Assembly (NCBI GenBank): GCA_966211305.1 | Contig: CBIHPC010000243.1 | Span: 1 to 9,331, forward strand | Direction of reading: 5' to 3' | Length of the DNA: 9,331 nucleotides | From: Niastella sp966211305 | GTDB taxonomy: Bacteria > Bacteroidota > Bacteroidia > Chitinophagales > Chitinophagaceae | In this document: positions 1 to 6,222 of the stretch, piece after piece | How the letters are laid out: each line of letters begins with the position of its first letter | Numbering within the stretch: the stretch's first letter is position 1 | Made by a program: the position numbers and the translations under genes | The notes under the pieces: model-generated | The model's database searches: none | The model's input: only the letters and a program-made list of their open reading frames with translations | Told to the model about the DNA's origin: nothing

Positions 1-212
1 AGGTCGTAACATACAAAGGAAAGCTGCGCCTTTTGCGGATCGATATTTTTGATACGGCAAATGCGCTCAATCGCTTTGTGCTGAAAAATATCGCAACCCA
101 AACCATAGATCGTATCGGTGGGATAAATAATTATTCCGCCTTTCGACAAAACATTTATGATTGTAGAAATGTTTCGCGGTTGTGGATTTTCAGGATGAAG
201 ATGTAACAACAT
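1..212 (-). CDS. YciO/Sua5/YrdC-family protein, partial (C-terminus outside window)
   Basis: Reading leftwards from the ATG at 212, the first 70 codons are visible, beginning MLLHLHPENPQPRN and continuing KGGIIIYPTDTIYGLGCD. The GG-x-IIYPTDT-x-YGLGC stretch (about residues 25-40) is the nucleotide-binding start of the YrdC/Sua5/YciO fold. Sua5/TsaC proteins make threonylcarbamoyl-AMP for the t6A37 tRNA modification. The N-terminal HPENPQ and the following ERICRIKN resemble E. coli YciO more than TsaC. The KxR part of the TsaC signature appears incomplete, because the K of RIKN is followed by N and I. Automatic pipelines usually call such genes L-threonylcarbamoyladenylate synthase. I am confident of the superfamily but not of the activity, since the second half of the active site lies beyond base 1. 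It is divergent from the cupin gene, across a spacer of 166 bases. Confidence 0.85.
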   Translation of the reverse strand, partial: MLLHLHPENPQPRNISTIINVLSKGGIIIYPTDTIYGLGCDIFQHKAIERICRIKNIDPQKAQLSFVCYD

Positions 213-356
213 ATCGGCAAATTAAAATTTTTAATGTAAGCCACATAACTCTAACGGCAAAATGTGCGCCCGGGCCTCACATTTCATATTTTATAAAAAT
301 GTTAAAGCCGTTTATGTAATCCTTACCCCTTTATACAGTGGGCATGATTTTAATAT

Positions 357-364
357 TAAATTTG
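357..364 (+). promoter_or_regulatory. Candidate Bacteroidota -7 box for the cupin gene
   Basis: TAAATTTG matches the Bacteroidota -7 consensus TAnnTTTG exactly. It lies 14 bases before the ATG at 379, so a transcript would start near 369-371 with a leader of only about 8-10 bases. I see no TTG at the usual -33 distance, so support is limited to the -7 box. If real, it starts transcription downstream of the alternative ATG at 262 and favours the 379 start. Confidence 0.3.
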
Positions 365-378
365 TGCAAACTTTTTTC

Positions 379-1266
379 ATGCAGCTACAACATGTTGACC
401 GCGTAGATAAGATCAGCGCAGAAGACTTTCAGCAGTATTTTTACATGCCGCTGAAACCAGTTGTTATTTCCAGCCTGGCACATGACTGGCCGGCCTATAC
501 CAAATGGAACTGGCAATATTTCAAGGAAATTGTAGGCAGTAAAAGAGTTGGGCTGTACAATAACGTTAAAAGCGACGCCTACACACCAATCAACACCGCC
601 GATGATTACAAGACCTTTGGTGAATATGTTGATATGATCAGCAAGGGACCTGCAGGTTGGCGTATTTTCCTTTTTAATATTTTTGATCATGCACCACAGT
701 TAACACAGGATTTCACCTGGCCCGACCATTTGTTGAAAGGATTCGTGAAAAAATACCCCATGTTGTTTGTGGGCGGGGCCACCAGCATAACCCATATGCA
801 TTTCGACATTGACATGTCGCACATTTTGCATACCCAGTTTGCTGGCCGCAAAAAAGTGCTTCTTTTCCCTTTCGAAGAACAACATAAGCTTTACCGTAAG
901 CCTTTCGAGGTATTGAGCCTGGCCGATTTTTCTAACTATGATCAGGAAAACAAACCCGATTATACCCAGTTCCCCGCATTGAAACTGGCCCGGGGTTATG
1001 AAGTGATCCTCAACCATGGCGATACCCTCTTCATGCCCGCCGGTTACTGGCATCACATGGAATACCTCGATAGCGGTTTTGCCATGAGCCTTAGAGCTTT
1101 ACAATCCTCTATCGGCGGCAAGCTCAAAGGAGCCTGGAACCTGTTTGGAATGCGCAATATCGATACGCTGATGAAAAGAACGGCGCCCAAATGGTGGTAC
1201 GAGTACAAAAAAACAAGTCTTTTGAAGGCCGCCGAAAAAGAATTGGACGCTTTTGATGCCAGATAA
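379..1266 (+). CDS. Cupin_8 / JmjC-like Fe(II)/2-oxoglutarate-dependent oxygenase
   Basis: A 295-residue protein of the Cupin_8 (cupin-like, FIH/JmjC-related) family. Members are soluble Fe(II)/2-oxoglutarate oxygenases, usually hydroxylases; the substrate here is unknown. Counting from the ATG at 379, the HxD iron-binding pair is H141-F-D143 (in THMHFDID). The distal histidine is H225 in the PAGYWHHM motif, which resembles the WWHH motif of factor-inhibiting HIF. The N-terminal part (KPVVISSLAHDWPA) is the usual Cupin_8 opening. The frame stays open upstream to an ATG at 262, but those 39 extra residues look unlike the family and overlap a candidate promoter box, so I chose 379. It appears monocistronic: the upstream neighbour is divergent and the next + gene is 2 kb away. 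It could be a protein or small-molecule hydroxylase. The family is certain, the function is not. Confidence 0.85.
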   Translation: MQLQHVDRVDKISAEDFQQYFYMPLKPVVISSLAHDWPAYTKWNWQYFKEIVGSKRVGLYNNVKSDAYTPINTADDYKTFGEYVDMISKGPAGWRIFLFNIFDHAPQLTQDFTWPDHLLKGFVKKYPMLFVGGATSITHMHFDIDMSHILHTQFAGRKKVLLFPFEEQHKLYRKPFEVLSLADFSNYDQENKPDYTQFPALKLARGYEVILNHGDTLFMPAGYWHHMEYLDSGFAMSLRALQSSIGGKLKGAWNLFGMRNIDTLMKRTAPKWWYEYKKTSLLKAAEKELDAFDAR

Positions 1267-1283
1267 AAAAAGATGGACTTTTT
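1266..1283 (+). terminator. Weak A/T-rich hairpin just after the cupin gene
   Basis: A-tract plus G (1267-1272), loop ATGGA, then C plus T-tract (1278-1283) form a 6-bp stem with one GC pair, overlapping the stop codon region. It ends in five T residues and could be a weak terminator usable from either side. The stem is too weak to be convincing alone. Confidence 0.2.
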
Positions 1284-1460
1284 AATTATCATTTGATCGA
1301 ACTTAAGAAAACATTTAAGAAACGCTGACATTAAAAAATTTTAAGAAAAATATTGATTTTTAACAAAACAGTCTTTATTTTTACCGGGCTATGTGCTGAA
1401 GTAATATTCTCACCGGCAGCGCACTCTGATGTTCTAATCCAATCTCCGGTTTTCCAACCA

Positions 1461-1488
1461 TCCAATTTCCGTTAACCCTCCAATTTCC
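1461..1488. repeat. Short direct repeat TCCAATTTCC, two copies
   Basis: TCCAATTTCC occurs at 1461-1470 and again at 1479-1488, an 18-base period, with pyrimidine-rich sequence around both copies. It lies in the A/T-rich non-coding stretch and has no evident function. It may be simple low-complexity drift. Confidence 0.5.
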
Positions 1489-1711
1489 CATTTAAATCAT
1501 AAATAATTTTTTTAAGTACGGATATTCACTTGTTCGTACCATAATTGTCCGCCACCCTTTTTAATTATATCTCTGTTTATCGTGCTGCTGATCCTTTGTG
1601 CTTAGAAACTGCAAATAAAAGATTGTACCAATAACTGAAACTAACTGCTTTTACTCCTGTATCAGCAGTCAACTTTCTAATATACTAATCGTAGAAGTAG
1701 GGATTCGCCCA

Positions 1712-1741
1712 GGCATGCAAAAAGCCTTTTTGCCGGCATGC
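1712..1741. repeat. Palindromic hairpin with GGCATGC repeats
   Basis: A 17-base palindrome (1717-1733: GCAAAAAG, centre C, CTTTTTGC) is flanked by two copies of GGCATGC (1712-1718 and 1735-1741). Because GCATGC is self-complementary, the two copies can also pair with each other. That gives a GCATGC stem, a 4-base bulge and an A/T inner stem. It could be a structured RNA element or a remnant of a dispersed palindromic repeat. There is no T-tract after it on either strand, so it is not a classical terminator. Confidence 0.45.
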
Positions 1742-1875
1742 GCCGATGCATTTCCTTCCTCTGCAGTGTGATACCTGGTTTGTCCATCATCCATTGAACC
1801 CCAGCTTCAATTAAATTATTATATAACAACAGATAGCTTAACTTCTTTCTTTTTGTGGTTTCAGAGGTAAGCACA

Positions 1876-1908
1876 GGCCGGCGATATCCATCGCTGGCTC
1901 CTTTTTTT
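1876..1908 (+). terminator. Strong rho-independent terminator, + strand, no obvious gene
   Basis: Arms GCCGGCGAT (1877-1885) and ATCGCTGGC (1890-1898) form a 9-bp stem with one G-U wobble, closed by the 4-base loop ATCC. Positions 1876 and 1899 add another wobble pair. CC and seven T residues (1902-1908) follow. The T-tract is on the + strand only; in the opposite direction the sequence after the stem has no T-run. The nearest + strand gene ends 610 bases upstream, so this ends either a very long 3' UTR of the cupin gene or an unrecognised RNA. Confidence 0.75.
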
Positions 1909-1932
1909 ACAGGGGTTGTAAATGCTGAAAAT

Positions 1933-1962
1933 AAAAAAGCCCGCCCATTTTAGGGGAAGGCT
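1933..1962 (-). terminator. Probable terminator of the korB transcript
   Basis: Read on the - strand: AGCC, two mismatched bases, CCC, a 7-base loop, GGG, two mismatched bases, GGCT, followed by six T residues (A-run at 1933-1938 on +). It lies about 130 bases beyond the korB stop. A weaker 5-bp hairpin (TGCCC/GGGCA, 2066-2083) sits just after the korB stop and has only a short T-run. The terminator faces the + strand terminator that ends 24 bases away. Confidence 0.6.
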
Positions 1963-2094
1963 ATCTATAATTTACCGGGAAGAAATTTCAATTACTGATT
2001 ACCGTCATCTTTCTATACCAAAACACCCGCACTGGTAACTGGGTATTTTCGTTTCGCAATGGAAATGCCCATAGTACCGGGCAGAATCTAAGGA

Positions 2095-3120
2095 TCAGGC
2101 AATGGTCCAGGTTTCTTTTCCGCGCAACAGTTTGTCCAGGTCTCCTCTTCCTTTCGCCATCACTTCATCTATTTGCATTTGCATGCCATCTTCATAACAG
2201 GGACGGTCGGTTTCATAAAACACACCGAACGGACGGGGCAAATGATCGGGTAAACGGGGATCATCGAACATCCGCACAAGTATTTGCGCTTTGTAGAAAT
2301 CTCTTTCATCGTGAACCCACAGATCGTTTACAGAAGCGCCCGCGTTCAGATCAACAACCACAGGTTTGAAACCTTCCAGCTTTATGCCTTTATCCTGTTT
2401 GGCGCCAAACACAAGTGGTTTGCCATGTTCGAGGAAAAGCGTGTTATCGGGTTTGCTTGCCTTTTCAGTAAACACTTCAAATGCACCATCGTTAAAGATG
2501 TTACAGTTTTGATAGATCTCCAGGAAGGAAGCGCCTTTATGTTTATGACTTCTTATCAATGCTTCCTGCAGGTGTTTGGGATCGCGGTCCATTGAACGGG
2601 CAATGAACGTAGCATCTGCCCCCATCGCCAATGCCAGCGGGTTGAACGGATGATCGATGCTGCCGAATGGCGTTGACTTGGTTACTTTATTTTCTTCCGA
2701 TGTTGGCGAGTACTGGCCTTTTGTTAACCCGTAGATCTGGTTATTGAAGAGCATTACATTCACATCGAAATTGCGGCGCAGCAAATGAATGGTATGGTTA
2801 CCACCAATGCTCAATCCATCACCATCGCCCGTAACGATCCAAACACTCAATTCAGGACGGGTAGCTTTCAATCCACTGGCAATGGCTGTAGCACGGCCAT
2901 GGATCGAGTGCATACCATACGTGTTCATATAATAGGGGAAACGGCTGCTGCAGCCGATACCTGAAATGATAACGATGTTCTCCTTAGGAATACCCAAACC
3001 CGGCATAATCTTTTGCACCTGTGCCAAAATTGAATAGTCGCCGCAACCGGGGCACCAGCGTACTTCCTGGTCGGTGGCAAAATCCTTTGGCGTCAGAGCG
3101 GGCGCTGTAGTTTCACTCAT
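2095..3120 (-). CDS. korB: 2-oxoacid:ferredoxin oxidoreductase, beta subunit
   Basis: A 341-residue beta subunit of the two-subunit 2-oxoacid:ferredoxin oxidoreductases. These decarboxylate pyruvate or 2-oxoglutarate to the acyl-CoA and pass electrons to ferredoxin in the cytoplasm. It carries the thiamine-diphosphate site: GDGDGLSIGGNH at 98-109 and N126-N127. It also has all four cysteines expected for the [4Fe-4S] cluster: C23 and C26 in WCPGCGD, C57 in GIGCSSR, and C206 in YQNCN. Length and motif order are normal, so the subunit looks intact. The partner alpha subunit (about 600 residues, normally adjacent) is absent: upstream is a divergent peptidase gene, downstream a terminator. The start is supported by a promoter ending 17 bases before the ATG. 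Substrate choice (2-oxoglutarate or pyruvate) cannot be decided from this subunit, so the symbol is by family only. Confidence 0.93.
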   Translation of the reverse strand: MSETTAPALTPKDFATDQEVRWCPGCGDYSILAQVQKIMPGLGIPKENIVIISGIGCSSRFPYYMNTYGMHSIHGRATAIASGLKATRPELSVWIVTGDGDGLSIGGNHTIHLLRRNFDVNVMLFNNQIYGLTKGQYSPTSEENKVTKSTPFGSIDHPFNPLALAMGADATFIARSMDRDPKHLQEALIRSHKHKGASFLEIYQNCNIFNDGAFEVFTEKASKPDNTLFLEHGKPLVFGAKQDKGIKLEGFKPVVVDLNAGASVNDLWVHDERDFYKAQILVRMFDDPRLPDHLPRPFGVFYETDRPCYEDGMQMQIDEVMAKGRGDLDKLLRGKETWTIA

Positions 3121-3136
3121 AGTTATATTATTACTG

Positions 3137-3167
3137 CAAAATTATCGGAATAACAAACATTGAACAA
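3137..3167 (-). promoter_or_regulatory. korB promoter, Bacteroidota type
   Basis: On the - strand, TTG (3165-3167) is followed after exactly 20 bases by TAATTTTG (3137-3144). This matches the Bacteroidota -33/-7 arrangement with TAnnTTTG. Transcription would start near 3131, leaving a leader of about 11 bases before the korB ATG. No Shine-Dalgarno sequence is seen in that leader, as is common in this phylum. Confidence 0.6.
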
Positions 3168-3206
3168 GGAATATTAATAGCATGGAACGTTAATATGACA
3201 AAGGGG

Positions 3207-3219
3207 TGACCGCCGGTCA
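3207..3219. promoter_or_regulatory. Inverted repeat TGACC-GCC-GGTCA, candidate operator
   Basis: A perfect 5-bp inverted repeat with a 3-base centre lies between the divergent korB and S9 peptidase genes, about 40 bases upstream of the korB -33 element. It directly abuts TAATTTG (3220-3226), one base short of a TAnnTTTG box pointing towards the peptidase gene. An additional ATGAC (3195-3199) mirrors GTCAT (3216-3220). The position and symmetry suit a dimeric regulator, but the regulator is unknown. Confidence 0.3.
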
Positions 3220-3285
3220 TAATTTGTTGATTTTAAAGGCAGAAATAAGGCTGAATTCGTACATTCAACGCCTAAAATCCATCGC

Positions 3286-5433
3286 ATGCAAAGGCTCGCA
3301 TTTTTAATTTGTTTGTTCATTTCTGTTTCGGTATGCGCGCAAGACAAACAACCTGTTTCCGTTACGGATATGCTTAAAATCAAATCTATCGGCAATGTGA
3401 CCCTATCGCCCGATGGAAGCAGGGCCGCATTTACGGTGACCGAAATAGAAAATGATGGCGACAGCAAATGGGATTACAGGTACGTTACCCGGCTTTGGAT
3501 GGTTTTCACCGATGGCAGTTCAGCTCCCCGGCAACTGACCACCCGCGATAACGCTTCAGAACCTGCCTGGAGCCCCGATGGAAAACAACTGGCCTTCACC
3601 CGGGCCGCTGATGGAAAAGCCCAGATCTTCCTGCTCTCCCTCGATGGCGGCGAGGCCAGGCAATTGACGAAATATAAATATGGCGCCAGTGCGCCCAGAT
3701 GGAGTCCCGATGGAAAACAAATACTGTTTGCCAGCAACATTCCCATGGCCGATCTTATAAAGGATTCTGTTTTGAACCCCGAAGGAAAAATTCCCGTGTG
3801 GCCTTACGAAAAACCAGGGTTCGATCGTAATGAACAACTCAGGCCATTAACTGCAAAAGCCAACCCCGATGGGTCACTTGAAGAAGTAAGAGCCTACCTC
3901 AACAATAACGTAACCGATAAAAAAGCAAGGGTCATCAATAAACTCAATTTTCAGGATGAGCTCAATATCAATGGCGACCTTGGCTTTATTCATTTCTTCG
4001 TTACCGGCACACAACCCGGCGATTCGCCGGTGGCGGTAACGCATGGATTTTATTCTTTTGCCAGCGCAGGTTATACACCAGATGGCAAACAGCTTGTTCT
4101 ATCGGCACATATCGATTCACTGCAACATCCCAACAGGGCGCTGGAAAACGAGATCTATATTGCCAATGCAGATGGCAGTGGTTTGCGCAGGATCATTGGA
4201 AAAGATAAAATGGTGTATTCTTCACCAACCATTTCCCCTTCGGGCAAATGGATGGCTTTTCAGGTTTCCGAAACCTCGTTTGTACGGGTGCCGCAACTGG
4301 CTGTTATGCCAGTGAACGGGTCAGAAAAAGAGATCATCTATATTCCGTTCGATCGCTCAAAAGCCAATATTACCTGGAGCCGGGATGAAAATTATTTATA
4401 CATCACCGCTCCCGGCAATGGTGGTTTTCCCCTTTACCGGGTGAATGTAAAAACCAAACAGGTTGAACAATTAACCGATTATAATTCGGGCATCAGCAGT
4501 TTTGATGTCGTCAACAACAAACTGGTTTTTGTTAAAACAGAAGTGGCCAATCCTTTTGAATTATACCTGGCCGACGGCAGCGCAAAGAATGCCAAACGCA
4601 TCAGCAGCTTCAATTACGACTGGGTGCAAACCAAACAACTTTCATTCCCGGAGAAAAAAACATTTACCAACGATAAGGGAATGACCATCGAGTACTGGAT
4701 GATGAAACCGGCTAATTATACACCCGGCAAAAAATATCCTATGGTACTTGAAATTCATGGCGGCCCTTCAGCAATGTGGGGCCCCGGCGAAAGCTCTATG
4801 TGGCACGAATACCAGTTCTTTTGCAGTAAAGGGTATGGCGTTGTGTATTGCAATCCACGCGGCAGTGGCGGGTATGGCGAAAAATTCCTTCGCGCAAATA
4901 TCAACGACTGGGGCAGGGGCCCTTCAGGCGATGTATTGACCGCATTGGACAAAACAGTTAAAGAAGGGTGGATCGACACCTCGAAAATGGTAGTCACCGG
5001 CGGATCATATGCCGGCTACCTGGTGGCCTGGATCATTGCACATGATCACCGGTTTAAAGCTGCCTGCTCACAGCGGGGTGTATACGATCTAAGCACGTTC
5101 TTCGGCGAAGGCAATGCCTGGCGGCTGGTACCCAATTATTTTGGCGGTTATCCCTGGGAAGCTGCCGCAAAAGCGAATCTGCAACGTGAATCGCCCATTA
5201 CTTATGTACAGAACATCAAAACGCCATATATCATCTTTCACGGCGACAATGACCGCCGTACCGGTTTTGTAGAAAGCGAAATGTTGTACCGCAGCCTGAA
5301 AGTCCTGGGCCGCCCCGTTGAATATGTACGGCATCCCAACGCTACCCATGAAATTACCCGCAGCGGCGATAACCGTCAACGTATAGACCAGATGTTACGC
5401 ACCTGGGAATTTTTTGAACGCTGGATCAAATAA
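3286..5433 (+). CDS. Secreted S9-family serine peptidase (DPP/prolyl oligopeptidase type)
   Basis: A 715-residue exported peptidase of family S9. These enzymes remove dipeptides or cleave short peptides, and in Bacteroidota they act in the periplasm during protein use. A signal peptide (residues 1 to about 19, ending SVCA|Q) is followed by a beta-propeller with PD40/TolB-like blades: WSPDGKQ at 95-101 and 139-145, then TPDGKQ, SPSGKW and WSRDEN. The C-terminal alpha/beta-hydrolase domain starts near 475. It shows HGGP at 491-494 (oxyanion region), the nucleophile S574 in GGSYAGY, D656 in HGDND and H688 in ATHE. Spacing is close to human DPP4 (S630, D708, H740). All catalytic residues are present and the length is normal. 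The -1 Val before the signal-peptide Cys argues against a lipoprotein. It is a single gene, divergent from korB. Substrate preference cannot be read from the sequence. Confidence 0.95.
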   Translation: MQRLAFLICLFISVSVCAQDKQPVSVTDMLKIKSIGNVTLSPDGSRAAFTVTEIENDGDSKWDYRYVTRLWMVFTDGSSAPRQLTTRDNASEPAWSPDGKQLAFTRAADGKAQIFLLSLDGGEARQLTKYKYGASAPRWSPDGKQILFASNIPMADLIKDSVLNPEGKIPVWPYEKPGFDRNEQLRPLTAKANPDGSLEEVRAYLNNNVTDKKARVINKLNFQDELNINGDLGFIHFFVTGTQPGDSPVAVTHGFYSFASAGYTPDGKQLVLSAHIDSLQHPNRALENEIYIANADGSGLRRIIGKDKMVYSSPTISPSGKWMAFQVSETSFVRVPQLAVMPVNGSEKEIIYIPFDRSKANITWSRDENYLYITAPGNGGFPLYRVNVKTKQVEQLTDYNSGISSFDVVNNKLVFVKTEVANPFELYLADGSAKNAKRISSFNYDWVQTKQLSFPEKKTFTNDKGMTIEYWMMKPANYTPGKKYPMVLEIHGGPSAMWGPGESSMWHEYQFFCSKGYGVVYCNPRGSGGYGEKFLRANINDWGRGPSGDVLTALDKTVKEGWIDTSKMVVTGGSYAGYLVAWIIAHDHRFKAACSQRGVYDLSTFFGEGNAWRLVPNYFGGYPWEAAAKANLQRESPITYVQNIKTPYIIFHGDNDRRTGFVESEMLYRSLKVLGRPVEYVRHPNATHEITRSGDNRQRIDQMLRTWEFFERWIK

Positions 5434-5494
5434 GGTCCGGGCATGCATGTGTTGGAAGAATTAAAACAGCGCAATTGAGATATCGCCTGCAAAT

Positions 5495-5535
5495 AAAAAA
5501 GAGTGGGCCTCAGCCAACCGGCCGAAACCCACTCT
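5495..5535 (-). terminator. Strong terminator of the outer-membrane protein gene
   Basis: AGAGTGGG (5500-5507) pairs perfectly with CCCACTCT (5528-5535) over 8 bp, with a 20-base GC-rich loop that contains two GGCC sites able to pair inside it. Read on the - strand, a run of six T residues follows (A-run at 5495-5500). It lies 38 bases after the stop of the 5574-6143 gene. On the + strand the following sequence is only weakly T-rich, so any effect on the converging peptidase transcript would be secondary. Confidence 0.85.
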
Positions 5536-5573
5536 ATGTTGTAACGGGCAGCTGTAATGCCAGCCGTTCTGAA

Positions 5574-6143
5574 TTATTTAAACCTGAAAGAAACACCAAC
5601 TTGACCAACGCGGTTCGTATAATCGGGCAGATTGTTTTTCGAAATATCAGCTAATCCCAGGTTGTAGCGCGCATAAAAACCTACACTGCGGGTAGCCTGA
5701 ATGCCAACGCCGAAACCAAGGCCGATATCTACCTTTTTGAAGTTTTGGTCTCCTTCCCATTTATCGTCATCGTTTTTATAGTTTGCTGCCAGCATAAAAC
5801 CTAATTGCGGACCAAATTCTAAATAAAACTTTTTTATGGGATGAAACTGGAACATCACCGGCAATTGCAGGTAACTCAGCGCCAGCGTATATTCATCGCC
5901 TAAAGAAATAAATTGCTGACCCTGTCCTGAATACAACAACTCGGGTTGAACGCTCCATTGCGAACTGAGGCGGCCATTTAAAATAACGCCCACATGCCCG
6001 CTCAACCTGTTATCACCATTGAAACCTGCAACGTCTGAGATATTAAGTCCGCCTTTTATTCCAACGGTCATAATTTTTCTTTGGGCTTGCGTACTCATAC
6101 CAAGTATAAGCAACATGGTCAGGGCTAAAACATTTTTTTTCAT
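5574..6143 (-). CDS. Outer-membrane beta-barrel protein (PorT/OMP_b-brl type)
   Basis: A 189-residue exported protein. Residues 1-20 are a signal peptide (Lys-Lys start, hydrophobic LALTMLLILGM core, cleavage after TQA). The mature part opens with GIKGGLNISDV, typical of the small porin-like or PorT-family barrels of Bacteroidota. It continues with alternating polar/hydrophobic strands (SVQPELLYSGQG, LQLPVMFQFHP, KFYLEFGPQLGFML, VGFYARYNLGL). It ends in VGVSFRFK, an aromatic C-terminal strand as in outer-membrane barrels. About eight strands are plausible at this length. The role is unknown; such proteins are common and poorly characterised. It lies 79 bases downstream of the M23 gene on the same strand and may be cotranscribed with it. 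A TACCTTTA near-match to the -7 box lies only 3 bases before the ATG, too close to be convincing. Confidence 0.85.
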   Translation of the reverse strand: MKKNVLALTMLLILGMSTQAQRKIMTVGIKGGLNISDVAGFNGDNRLSGHVGVILNGRLSSQWSVQPELLYSGQGQQFISLGDEYTLALSYLQLPVMFQFHPIKKFYLEFGPQLGFMLAANYKNDDDKWEGDQNFKKVDIGLGFGVGIQATRSVGFYARYNLGLADISKNNLPDYTNRVGQVGVSFRFK

Positions 6144-6222
6144 GTTTAAAGGTAGTTTAGTTTATTGCGCCCAAGGCGGGCAAAGCTTATGCCATTTAAT
6201 GATGTGTGTTCGAAACAACCTG

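Larger units (their letters stand above)
1267..2094. other. 828-base stretch without a convincing gene
   Basis: This is the longest non-coding region in the window. Its left part (1267-1680) is A/T-rich, with no ORF of note, and carries a 10-base direct repeat. Its right part holds an A-tract/T-tract palindrome at 1717-1733, a strong + strand terminator at 1876-1908 and a - strand terminator at 1933-1962. A 65-codon ORF on the - strand (1677-1874) has no recognisable motif or family resemblance and ends inside the palindrome, so I do not call it. No tRNA, rRNA, transposase or CRISPR repeat is visible. A small RNA on the + strand ending at about 1908 is possible but unproven. Confidence 0.6.

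Noticed and set aside
1461..1488. Possible CRISPR-like or tandem array from the TCCAATTTCC copies
   Set aside because: Only two 10-base copies in pyrimidine-rich sequence, with no spacers of uniform length and no cas genes nearby.
1585..1668. 8-bp inverted repeat CTGCTGAT / ATCAGCAG, 68 bases apart
   Set aside because: An 8-bp match at this spacing is expected about once by chance in a region of this size, and no further pairing extends it.
1715..1771. 18-codon + strand ORF beginning MQKAFLPACADAF upstream of the terminator
   Set aside because: Too short to support, no ribosome-binding signal, and half of it is the palindrome. It could be revisited if a + strand transcript is found.
1677..1874. 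65-codon ORF on the - strand in the long non-coding stretch
   Set aside because: No recognisable motif, hydrophobic segment or start signal. It runs through the palindrome at 1717-1733 and lies antisense to the proposed terminator-ended transcript. Chance ORFs of this length are common.
3286..3350. S9 peptidase as a lipoprotein because of the Cys near the signal-peptide end
   Set aside because: The residue before the Cys is Val, which does not fit a lipobox. The A|Q site after it fits ordinary signal peptidase cleavage.
3556..3837. Long antisense ORFs inside the S9 peptidase gene
   Set aside because: They are in the shadow of a well-supported gene with signal peptide, propeller and catalytic triad. 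They carry no motif of their own.
6165..6184. GC-rich hairpin between the M23 and outer-membrane barrel genes
   Set aside because: Only an imperfect stem with a bulge and no T-run on the - strand, so it does not qualify as a terminator separating the two genes.
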